A stretch of DNA of 40,993 nucleotides from a virus, in IMG/VR virus record IMGVR_UViG_3300005582_000027, positions 1 through 40,993 of that record. One strand, 5' to 3'. Below, in pieces: positions 32,486 to 38,121 of the stretch. The notes under the pieces were generated by a model, which made no database searches, was not told where the DNA came from, and was given only the letters and a program-made list of their open reading frames with translations. Every line of letters starts with the position of its first letter. The first letter of the stretch is position 1. Made by a program: the position numbers and the translations under genes.

Positions 32486-32890
32486 ATGATGATCGATACA
32501 AAGCAGACTATGAGTGAGTTTAGAAGCTGGGAAGAGCTGTCTGAGCTAGAACAAGCTCAAGGCACCTATTGCGACATGTATAAGGATGCCTACGGATTCC
32601 GTCCTCGCGAGGACACCAGCTCCTGGACCGTCGAGGACTTCGACGCCGAGTTTGTGCGCTTGGGCAAAATAATTTCGCGCGAAATGGCAGCCGAAGCCGT
32701 TGCCGAAGCCAAAGCCGTGAAGAGGTTTGAACAGCGTGTCACCGACACCATCAGCCTGGGCGCGCGTGACCGCGAGACTGCCCTGCGCTGGCTCATGGAG
32801 GCCAGCGAAGCCGACGGCGATTGGGAGCACTTTTGCTACCTCAACGGCCTGCCGTTCGGCTGGTTTGAGCCCAGCCGGGTGCGCCAGTAA
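32486..32890 (+). CDS. Conserved phage protein of unknown function (cassette C6)
   Basis: A 134-residue protein with DMYKDAYGFRPREDTSSWTVEDFDAEF and DRETALRWLMEASEADGDWEHFCYLNGLPFG, a domain I recall from many phages of varied hosts. It is GC-rich compared with core genes, suggesting recent acquisition. Leaderless start; the 32468 ATG is upstream of the -10 box. Its TAA stop (32888-32890) lies in the C7 stem. Confidence 0.7.
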   Translation: MMIDTKQTMSEFRSWEELSELEQAQGTYCDMYKDAYGFRPREDTSSWTVEDFDAEFVRLGKIISREMAAEAVAEAKAVKRFEQRVTDTISLGARDRETALRWLMEASEADGDWEHFCYLNGLPFGWFEPSRVRQ

Positions 32891-32977
32891 TATTATTGCT
32901 TACCCCATCTCAACAAAGCAATAAAATTACCGTCGATTTCACTAGACAAATGCGCCAACATGCGATATAATGGTAAT
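32887..32977 (+). promoter_or_regulatory. Stem-loop/promoter cassette C7
   Basis: Stem 32887-32899 and 32918-32930 with one mismatch, TAGACA 32943-32948, 17-bp spacer, TATAAT 32966-32971, ATG 32978 six nt later. Supplies the stop of the gene before it. Confidence 0.85.
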
Positions 32978-33103
32978 ATGATGAAAAAGAAATCTAAAAA
33001 TCAATTCAATTATCTTGCCGCACTCGTTGACGGCGCGGTATTTCTATTCTTCTTTTCCACGATAGTTGGAGTATTGATTATGCTTGATTGCATTATCAAT
33101 TAA
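32978..33103 (+). CDS. Small single-span membrane protein (cassette C7)
   Basis: A 41-residue ORF starting MMKKKSKNQ with a basic N-terminus and one hydrophobic span (AVFLFFFSTIVGVLIML). It begins exactly where the C7 cassette predicts a leaderless start, which is the main evidence that it is real. Probably inserted in the inner membrane with the N-terminus inside. Confidence 0.65.
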   Translation: MMKKKSKNQFNYLAALVDGAVFLFFFSTIVGVLIMLDCIIN

Positions 33104-33108
33104 CCCAA

Positions 33109-33510
33109 ATGAAAACTTACACACGCAACGGCATCACGGTTTTGATCGGGCTGGGCCTCGCGGCTTTCACAATCGACGGTCGCACTGTCGCCTCGGCTCG
33201 GTTCCGCCGTCATGAGTGGGGCCTCACAATCAAGGGCCACTTGTGGGCGGTGACGCCCAATATGGCGATTGCCCGCTTCAACGTAATTCCCGGCGACAAG
33301 ATCACCCGAACGCCGGTTAAAAGGTTCAAATCTTGGCAGGCCTGCTGCGACGAGATCGTGGCGATTCTCGCTTCTCGCGAGACTGTCGAGCCGACGAATA
33401 CGCCCATGTTTTTTTCAGCGGCGAAGAAAACATTGTTACTTATTTTGGACCAACAACGCAATAATATTACCGACGATTTTGTTAGACAACCGCGCCAAAA
33501 TGCGCTATAA
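33109..33510 (+). CDS. Accessory protein with cassette-derived C-terminus
   Basis: A 133-residue ORF starting at ATG 33109, five bases after the preceding stop. Residues 1-105 (MKTYTRNGITVLIGLGLAAF ... ETVEPTNTP) are encoded by GC-richer DNA; no family recognised. The C-terminal 30 residues are simply the translation of cassette C8, so the gene's own stop seems to have been lost when the cassette joined it. Probably coupled to the membrane protein gene. Confidence 0.5.
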   Translation: MKTYTRNGITVLIGLGLAAFTIDGRTVASARFRRHEWGLTIKGHLWAVTPNMAIARFNVIPGDKITRTPVKRFKSWQACCDEIVAILASRETVEPTNTPMFFSAAKKTLLLILDQQRNNITDDFVRQPRQNAL

Positions 33511-33517
33511 TGATAAT
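33432..33517 (+). promoter_or_regulatory. Stem-loop/promoter cassette C8 (left arm eroded)
   Basis: The left arm is shortened to a variant like the second stem of C6 (TTGTTACTTATT), the right arm GCAATAATATTAC (33458-33470) is intact. TAGACA 33483-33488, 17-bp spacer, TATAAT 33506-33511, ATG 33518 six nt later. Confidence 0.75.
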
Positions 33518-33535
33518 ATGATGAAAGGAACGTAG
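33518..33535 (+). CDS. Five-residue leader ORF MMKGT
   Basis: The C8 leaderless ATG opens only ATG ATG AAA GGA ACG TAG. It may be a vestige of a lost cassette gene or a leader ORF for the gene at 33574. Very short; reported because its start matches the cassette geometry exactly. Confidence 0.3.
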   Translation: MMKGT

Positions 33536-33573
33536 TGTTCTTTTCGAGCAGAACACAAGAGGAAGTTAAGAGA

Positions 33574-34035
33574 ATGAGTAACGTAGTTAAGATGAACGCT
33601 AAAGATAAGGTGGCCGTGCTGAATAGCCTTTTGGCGAAGAGTGGCAGGGTTATGATGGCTGAGCTTATTACGATGGTCGGCACTGCGCGCCGGGCACGTA
33701 GCGCCGTATTCAAGGCTCGGCGAAGTGGGCTTCTACTAGAGGCGGTTCGTGGGCCCTCCGGTAAGGTGGAGTCATATGTATCCGTTGGTACCGGGTCCGT
33801 TGGCACCGGGCACGTATCCTTTGGGTTGCCGACTAAGACGGTAGCGCCTGTAGTGGCGCCGACTAAGACGGTAGCGCCCGCAGTGAAGCCCGTGGTGAAG
33901 CCCGTGGTGAAGCCGACTGATGCGGCAGCGCCTGTAGTGAAGCCTGCGGCGCACGCGCCCTCGATTTCCGATGATGATCTCACCATCCCTGACTTTTTGA
34001 GGCGTGTCAAGACTTCTTCGGCTGTGGCCGTGTAG
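33574..34035 (+). CDS. Winged-helix-like protein with disordered linker and FtsZ-tail-like motif
   Basis: A 153-residue protein; ATG 33574 is chosen for AGAGGAAG 8 nt upstream. Residues 5-60 resemble a winged helix (VLNSLLAKSGRVMMAELITM, then ARSAVFKARRSGLLLEAVRG). Residues 70-130 are a Pro/Val/Lys/Thr-rich repetitive linker (TKTVAPVV, KPVVKPVVKP). Residues 135-144 read DLTIPDFLRR, closely resembling the conserved FtsZ C-terminal peptide (D-I-P-A-F-L-R-R in alphaproteobacteria). Mimicry of FtsZ is an inference; the motif also could be coincidental. Confidence 0.65.
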   Translation: MSNVVKMNAKDKVAVLNSLLAKSGRVMMAELITMVGTARRARSAVFKARRSGLLLEAVRGPSGKVESYVSVGTGSVGTGHVSFGLPTKTVAPVVAPTKTVAPAVKPVVKPVVKPTDAAAPVVKPAAHAPSISDDDLTIPDFLRRVKTSSAVAV

Positions 34036-34043
34036 CAAACAAT

Positions 34044-34133
34044 CGGCGTGACCCATGGATGGGGGGAGGCCCTTATAAAGCCTTTGCGGTGGATTACCGT
34101 TTCTACTAAGTTCGATCCTTAGCGCGCCGACCA
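34044..34133 (+). tRNA. Unusual class II tRNA-like element, anticodon TAT
   Basis: A 90-nt element ending in CCA. Acceptor CGGCGTG/CGCGCCG pairs over 7 bp, the T arm CTAAG/CTTAG with loop TTCGATC is perfect, and a long variable arm GCGGT/ACCGT is present as in Leu/Ser tRNAs. The anticodon stem AGGCC/AGCCT has one C-A mismatch around CTTATAA, giving TAT. U8 is replaced by A, and C1 is rare. It may be a decayed tRNA-Leu(TAA) one base away, or a special tRNA. Confidence 0.55.
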
Positions 34134-34142
34134 ATTTAACTC

Positions 34143-34198
34143 AGTCGATTATCAGAAAGCAGTCATAATGTTTGACACGATGATAATCGACTTTTTTT
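34143..34198 (+). terminator. Rho-independent terminator with long loop
   Basis: AGTCGATTATCA (34143-34154) and TGATAATCGACT (34181-34192) form a perfect 12-bp stem with a 26-nt loop, followed directly by a run of seven Ts. It follows the tRNA-like element. Confidence 0.75.
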
Positions 34199-34219
34199 AT
34201 TTCACGTAAGAGAACCCAA

Positions 34220-34630
34220 ATGACATCCTTTCAGCCCGGCGAAACTTTGTCGGTCAAGTGCAAAAATTCTATTTTTTCTATGAGAAATGGTTATTGCACA
34301 TTCGTTCCTGAATTCGAAACTTTCACGGGAGCGTATATGACTTCACCCGGCTGGCAAAAAATTCAGGCCATCAATCTTGCTACAGGCGATGCGTTTTTTC
34401 CGATGCGTGCATTGGCGATGACGGATGTAGTTGAGATTAGGCGAGGATCTGAAATTGTTCCTGTTCCGCTGCCAATGGCATCCGATCATTCGGTTAAAAC
34501 TTGGACGATCAGCGGCTCCAAGAATCAGGTCTATACAATTACTGAAGAGAATGGGCGACGGACATGCACCTGCCTCGGGTTTAATTTCCGACGAGCATGT
34601 AAGCACATTGACGCTCGGCCAATTCAGTAA
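34220..34630 (+). CDS. SWIM zinc-finger protein
   Basis: A 136-residue protein. The C-terminal segment YTITEENGRRTCTCLGFNFRRACKHIDA contains CxC...CxH, the SWIM zinc-finger signature, which binds DNA or protein. The N-terminal 100 residues are beta-rich (KCKNSIFSMRNGYCTFVPEF) with no known domain. The gene is 14 bp upstream of tRNA-Arg. Partner unknown. Confidence 0.75.
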   Translation: MTSFQPGETLSVKCKNSIFSMRNGYCTFVPEFETFTGAYMTSPGWQKIQAINLATGDAFFPMRALAMTDVVEIRRGSEIVPVPLPMASDHSVKTWTISGSKNQVYTITEENGRRTCTCLGFNFRRACKHIDARPIQ

Positions 34631-34644
34631 TCGGCTACCTTCAA

Positions 34645-34721
34645 GTACCCGTAGCTCAGCCGAATAGAGCAACTGCCTTCTAAGCAGTAGGTCGCTGGTT
34701 TGAGTCCAGCCGGGTACGCCA
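34645..34721 (+). tRNA. tRNA-Arg (TCT)
   Basis: A 77-nt cloverleaf: acceptor GTACCCG/CGGGTAC, anticodon stem ACTGC/GCAGT around CTTCTAA (TCT), T arm GCTGG/CCAGC, G73 and encoded CCA. It reads AGA/AGG. The CCA is directly followed by the left arm of cassette C9. Confidence 0.95.
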
Positions 34722-34812
34722 GTAATATTATTGCTTACCGCATCTCAACAAAGCAATAAAATTACCGTCGATTTTGATAGACAAATGCTCTAAAATGCGC
34801 TATAATGATAAT
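34722..34812 (+). promoter_or_regulatory. Stem-loop/promoter cassette C9
   Basis: Stem 34722-34734 and 34753-34765 with one mismatch, TAGACA 34778-34783, 17-bp spacer, TATAAT 34801-34806, ATG 34813 six nt later. The stem starts on the base after the tRNA-Arg CCA. Confidence 0.85.
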
Positions 34813-35679
34813 ATGATGAACAACACAATGACTTATGATTTTCTCGATGGCGCCGGCCCAGTACCGGCGCATCAGCATCCCAATGGCGGCGGCTGGGTGG
34901 CTGATAGTGCCCGCGTAGTTGATAGTGCCTACATCGGCCGGAAAGCTAAGGTTTCCGGCACCGCTTGGGTCCTTCATAACGCTAGGGTCTTCGGCAACGC
35001 TAGGGTCTTCGATAACGCTGTGATCTATGACAACGCTCAGGTCTGGGGCACCGCCCAGGTCTCCGGCACCGCTAGGATCGATGACAATGCTAGGGTCTTC
35101 GGCAATGCTAGGGTCTATGGCAACGCTAGGGTCTTCGACAATGCTAAGGTCTATAACGACGCTAAGGTCTGGGGCAACTCTTCGGTCTATGGCAACACTA
35201 GGCTCTATGGTGATGCTCAGGTCTCCGATGATGCTAAGGTCTTCGGCGAGGCCGTGGTCTATGGCGCCGCTAAGGTCTGGGACAACGCTTCGGTCTGTGA
35301 TACCGCTAAGGTTTCCGGCGCCGCTAAGGTCTTCGGCAACGCTGAGGTCTATGACAACGCTAGGGTCTATGGCAACGCTCAGGTCTGTGGTAACGCTAAG
35401 GTCTATAACGACGCTAAGGTCTGTGGCAAGGCTGTGGTTTATGACGCCGCTTGGATCTTCGGCAACGCTCAGGTCTTCGGCCGTTCTAAGGTCTATGACA
35501 CCGCTTGGGTCTTCGACAATGCTAAGGTCTATGGCACCGGCCCCAAGTACATTGCTGAAATCTATGACAACGCCAGGATCTATGGCAACGCTCAGGTCTA
35601 TGGTAACGCTAAGGTGCATGGCAACGCTAAGGTCTATTATGGTCTATTAAGCCGGCCGGCTTTGCTCGATCCGAATTGA
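34813..35679 (+). CDS. Hexapeptide-repeat beta-helix protein B4
   Basis: A 288-residue paralogue with roughly 38 hexapeptide units after MMNNTMTYDFLDGAGPVPAH and GGGWVADS. It has the most varied units (SGTAWVLHNA, WGTAQVSGTA, YNDAKVWGNS, FGEAVVYGAA). One insertion, GTGPKYIAEIYDNA, interrupts the period and could be a loop. It ends YYGLLSRPALLDPN outside the repeat. The ATG at 34774 is upstream of the promoter -10 and is rejected. A long helix of about 12 turns is predicted. Confidence 0.75.
   Translation: MMNNTMTYDFLDGAGPVPAHQHPNGGGWVADSARVVDSAYIGRKAKVSGTAWVLHNARVFGNARVFDNAVIYDNAQVWGTAQVSGTARIDDNARVFGNARVYGNARVFDNAKVYNDAKVWGNSSVYGNTRLYGDAQVSDDAKVFGEAVVYGAAKVWDNASVCDTAKVSGAAKVFGNAEVYDNARVYGNAQVCGNAKVYNDAKVCGKAVVYDAAWIFGNAQVFGRSKVYDTAWVFDNAKVYGTGPKYIAEIYDNARIYGNAQVYGNAKVHGNAKVYYGLLSRPALLDPN
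34945..35640 (+). repeat. 18-bp tandem repeat array in B4
   Basis: About 38 units of the GGTCTATGGCAACGCTAR type, one interruption near 35540-35570. Units are more diverged from each other than in B2, B3 or B5. Confidence 0.87.
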
Positions 35680-35690
35680 AAGGGTACACT

Positions 35691-36620
35691 ATGACGACTT
35701 ATGATTTTGAAGATGGCCGCGGCCCAGTACCGGCCCATCAGCATTCCAATGGCGGCGGCTGGGTAGCAGATAGTGCCCAAGTAGCAGCCAGTGCCTTCGT
35801 CGGCCCGGATGCTAGGGTCTATGGCACCGCTAAGGTCTATGGTACCGCTGAGGTCTATATCAATGCTAGGATCTATGACAACGCTAGGGTCTATGGCAAC
35901 GCTAGGATCTTCGACAACGCTTGGATCTATGACAACGCTAAGGTCCGTGGCAACGCTGTGGTCAATGACGGCGCTGAGGTCTATGACGACGCTGTGGTCT
36001 ATGGCAATGCTGAGGTCTGTGGAAACGCTAAGGTCTATGGTACCGCTGAGGTCTATATCAATGCTAGGATCTATGACCACGCTAGGGTCTATGGCAACGC
36101 TAGGATCTTCGACAACGCTATGGTCTATGGCACCGCTAGGGTCTTCGACGGCGCTAATGTCTATGGCAACGCTGTGGTCTATGACGGCGCTGAGGTCTAT
36201 GACGACGCTGTGGTCTATGGTAATGCTAAGGTCTGTGGAAACGCTAAGGTCTTGGGCAACGCCGTTATCGGAATGCGTCTCGACGGCTTCGACGCAGCGA
36301 TCAAGGAGAACACAATGAGCGATGACCTTGTGGGATGGTTGCGCCAAGAGGCAGCCGACTGGGAAGTCTTGGACAACGTAAAGGCAAGCACAAAGCTACG
36401 GTGCGCCGCCGACGAGATCGAGCGGCTGCGGGCAGAGCGCGATGCAGGGATAGAGGCGCTGCGGGATCAGTTGACTGCACGCTGGGAGGCTGAAGAGAAG
36501 ATCAAGAGCCTGCGGGCTGCGCTGGAAGGATTGCTGGAAGGCGTACACGGCGATGGATATGTCGTGCCAGCCGGGGCAGTCGCCACTCAACGCGCACGCG
36601 CAGCACTGGAGAACACATGA
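35691..36620 (+). CDS. Hexapeptide-repeat protein B5 fused to a coiled-coil domain
   Basis: A 309-residue ORF. ATG 35691 follows GAAAGGG with 7-nt spacing, so this paralogue uses ordinary initiation rather than a cassette. Residues 1-195 are the constant N-terminus (MTTYDFEDGRGPVPAH) and about 26 hexapeptide units with an internal 11-unit duplication. Residue 209 is a Met that is the start of what looks like a separate gene (MSDDLVGWLRQEAADW, CAADEIERLRAERDAG), with its own AAGGAG at 36303-36308. That domain is a coiled coil common in alphaproteobacterial phages. Both the fusion and an internal-start product are possible. The stop overlaps the next start. Confidence 0.7.
   Translation: MTTYDFEDGRGPVPAHQHSNGGGWVADSAQVAASAFVGPDARVYGTAKVYGTAEVYINARIYDNARVYGNARIFDNAWIYDNAKVRGNAVVNDGAEVYDDAVVYGNAEVCGNAKVYGTAEVYINARIYDHARVYGNARIFDNAMVYGTARVFDGANVYGNAVVYDGAEVYDDAVVYGNAKVCGNAKVLGNAVIGMRLDGFDAAIKENTMSDDLVGWLRQEAADWEVLDNVKASTKLRCAADEIERLRAERDAGIEALRDQLTARWEAEEKIKSLRAALEGLLEGVHGDGYVVPAGAVATQRARAALENT
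35841..36236 (+). repeat. 198-bp in-register direct duplication in B5
   Basis: Sequence from 35841 recurs from 36039, an offset of 198 bp, exactly eleven 18-bp units, with only a few substitutions in the first 80 bases (for example GACAAC to GACCAC). Confidence 0.85.
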
Positions 36621-36811
36621 GCAATATCACGATGAAAATGAAGGATGGGACCGCTCGGGAGTTCAAGCACGAAGGGCGCCCAGGCGGCGGCTACACCAAG
36701 AGACTGAAGGCTGAAGGAGCGTTTGCCGTCGTCACCGATGAGTACGATTGCAAGACCTATGTGCCCGCCGCCGATATTGCCGAAATCATCGAAACCCCGA
36801 CCCGTTGGTAG
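36617..36811 (+). CDS. Small basic protein of unknown function
   Basis: A 64-residue protein (MSNITMKMKDGTAREFKHEG, FAVVTDEYDCKTYVPAADIAEI) overlapping the B5 stop by ATGA, with GGAGAAC upstream. It is beta-rich and resembles small phage proteins with an SH3-like pattern, but is not firmly assignable. GC-rich codon use like its neighbours, unlike core genes. Confidence 0.6.
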   Translation: MSNITMKMKDGTAREFKHEGRPGGGYTKRLKAEGAFAVVTDEYDCKTYVPAADIAEIIETPTRW

Positions 36812-36813
36812 CC

Positions 36814-36843
36814 ATGAGCGACCCCACCAAGGAGAACACATGA
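36814..36843 (+). CDS. Nine-residue minigene MSDPTKENT
   Basis: ATG 36814 opens nine codons ending TGA, and overlaps the next ATG (36840) by ATGA. The minigene contains that gene's ribosome-binding site AAGGAG. It may be a remnant of a deleted gene or serve to couple translation. Low confidence that the peptide matters. Confidence 0.3.
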   Translation: MSDPTKENT

Positions 36844-37025
36844 GCGATGAAGCACTGAAGCCGTGTCCGTTTTGCGGCTCTCGCGTTGCCACCTATCGCG
36901 ACGAGATCGGCGGGTACGAAGTCTATTGCGATGGCGAGCTAGGTTGCGCGGGCGACGGCGACTCTCGTTACTCGACCGAAGCCGAAGCCATCGCCGCATG
37001 GAACCGCCGCGCCATGTACCCCTGA
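36840..37025 (+). CDS. Lar-like restriction-alleviation zinc-finger protein
   Basis: A 61-residue protein: LKPCPFCGSRVATYRDEIGG, YEVYCDGELGC, and EAEAIAAWNRR match the Lar-type pattern (CPFCG ... C ... C ... EA-x-x-A-W-N-x-R). E. coli Rac Lar modulates type I restriction. Zinc binding by the four Cys is likely. AAGGAG lies 5 nt upstream of ATG 36840. Members are very common in phages, and actual anti-restriction activity is not guaranteed. Confidence 0.8.
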   Translation: MSDEALKPCPFCGSRVATYRDEIGGYEVYCDGELGCAGDGDSRYSTEAEAIAAWNRRAMYP

Positions 37026-37089
37026 CGACAAGATCGAGCGACTGCGGGAGGCGTTGCGAGGCGAGAAAGATAGTACCCCGATGAACTAA
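37024..37089 (+). pseudogene. Start-less remnant of a coiled-coil gene
   Basis: The frame at 37024 reads DDKIERLREALRGEKDSTPMN then stop. It resembles the IERLR coiled-coil segments of the domain fused to B5, but has no start codon or ribosome-binding site, so it is probably a deletion remnant. Confidence 0.45.
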
Positions 37090-37141
37090 CAGTACAATAC
37101 TACTAACTATTTTAATATCAATCAAACCACAGGATAACACA

Positions 37142-37495
37142 ATGACTACTAAGTACACTAATAATAAACTTTTGGCGTTTAAGAAATTCGTAAACGCGGG
37201 AATACGACAAGTTTCTATCGGGCGCGTCAAATATTCGCAGGTCGATAAGGAAACAAATATGTTTCGATATCATGTCGGCAATCTTGCGCTCGATAGAACA
37301 AAAAGCAGAGATAACCCCAATTGGGCCACTGTCGATGCGCTAGCCGAATATGCATTGGAGCAATATATGAATGGCGCAATTGAGCTAATTCAGAAGAAGA
37401 GTTCCGATGAATCGGGCACACAGTATTATGCTGTTCAGCGACAATTCACAATTAAGCAAAACTTTGTCGGATGTTATAGGACTGATCGCGTATGA
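37142..37495 (+). CDS. Conserved phage-type protein of unknown function
   Basis: A 117-residue protein (FKKFVNAGIRQVSIGRVKYSQVDKE, ALAEYALEQYMNGAIELIQKK) with AGGA upstream of the ATG. Mixed alpha/beta, no recognised motif. Return to the AT-richer codon use of the core genome marks the end of the accessory island. Stop overlaps the kinase start (ATGA). Confidence 0.6.
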   Translation: MTTKYTNNKLLAFKKFVNAGIRQVSIGRVKYSQVDKETNMFRYHVGNLALDRTKSRDNPNWATVDALAEYALEQYMNGAIELIQKKSSDESGTQYYAVQRQFTIKQNFVGCYRTDRV

Positions 37496-38121
37496 TCGTC
37501 GGTATCTGCGGCGCTATTGGATCTGGTAAAGATACAATAGCTCAATATATCTGCGACAGTAGAGGATTCGTTAGAGTATCGATGGCGGCTGCGCTTAAAG
37601 ACGCAGCCGCTATCATATTTGGATGGGACCGAGATATGCTAGAAGGAATAACGCGAGACCATCGTGCGCGGCGCGAGGAGGTCGATTCCTTCTGGGCGGA
37701 ACGATTAGGGCGCCCAGATTTTTCACCGCGCGCGGCCCTACAGATATTAGGAACCGAGCTATTTAGAAATAACTTTCATTCAGAAACGTGGGTGATTGCA
37801 GCCGAGCGAAAAATCATGCAGTCTAAAAATGTCGTTATTTCGGACATCAGATTCCCTAATGAAGTTGAAATGATTAGACGCCACAATGGCCAGATATGGC
37901 ATGTCCGAAAAGGTGAGGACCCTGTATGGTGGCAATGTGCAAAGGATCATATTGTTGGTACCGATTCTATGCATGTGCATTACCCCAATGTTCATAATTC
38001 AGAATGGGCTTGGGCCAATACGGACTTCGATATTGTGATTGACAACAACGATACACTTGCTGCACTATACAGTAAAGTCGAATTGATTCTACATGATATC
38101 AATCAGAGGATTGAAATATGA
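37492..38121 (+). CDS. Deoxynucleoside monophosphate kinase (T4 gp1-like)
   Basis: A 209-residue kinase phosphorylating dNMPs for phage DNA synthesis. GICGAIGSGKDT is the P-loop; ISDIRFPNEVEMIRRHNG is the conserved D-x-R-x-x-x-E region of phage dNMP kinases, and ILGTELFRNNF fits the substrate-binding part. It acts after ThyX and the reductase. Its 3' end (ALYSKVELIL) is duplicated 521 bp downstream beyond the next gene. ATGA overlaps on both sides. Confidence 0.92.
   Translation: MIVGICGAIGSGKDTIAQYICDSRGFVRVSMAAALKDAAAIIFGWDRDMLEGITRDHRARREEVDSFWAERLGRPDFSPRAALQILGTELFRNNFHSETWVIAAERKIMQSKNVVISDIRFPNEVEMIRRHNGQIWHVRKGEDPVWWQCAKDHIVGTDSMHVHYPNVHNSEWAWANTDFDIVIDNNDTLAALYSKVELILHDINQRIEI

Noticed and set aside
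18640-36265. CRISPR-like arrays in the regions of 18-bp repeats
   Set aside because: The repeats are contiguous without spacers, in frame and translated; no cas genes are present.
34762-36347. Long antisense and alternative-frame ORFs across the repeat genes (for example rich in DLSVAIDPS or TTLRSMATL)
   Set aside because: An 18-bp period keeps all frames open when no unit contains a stop. These frames lack start signals and do not continue into non-repeat sequence sensibly; the + frame with the constant N-terminus is the real one.
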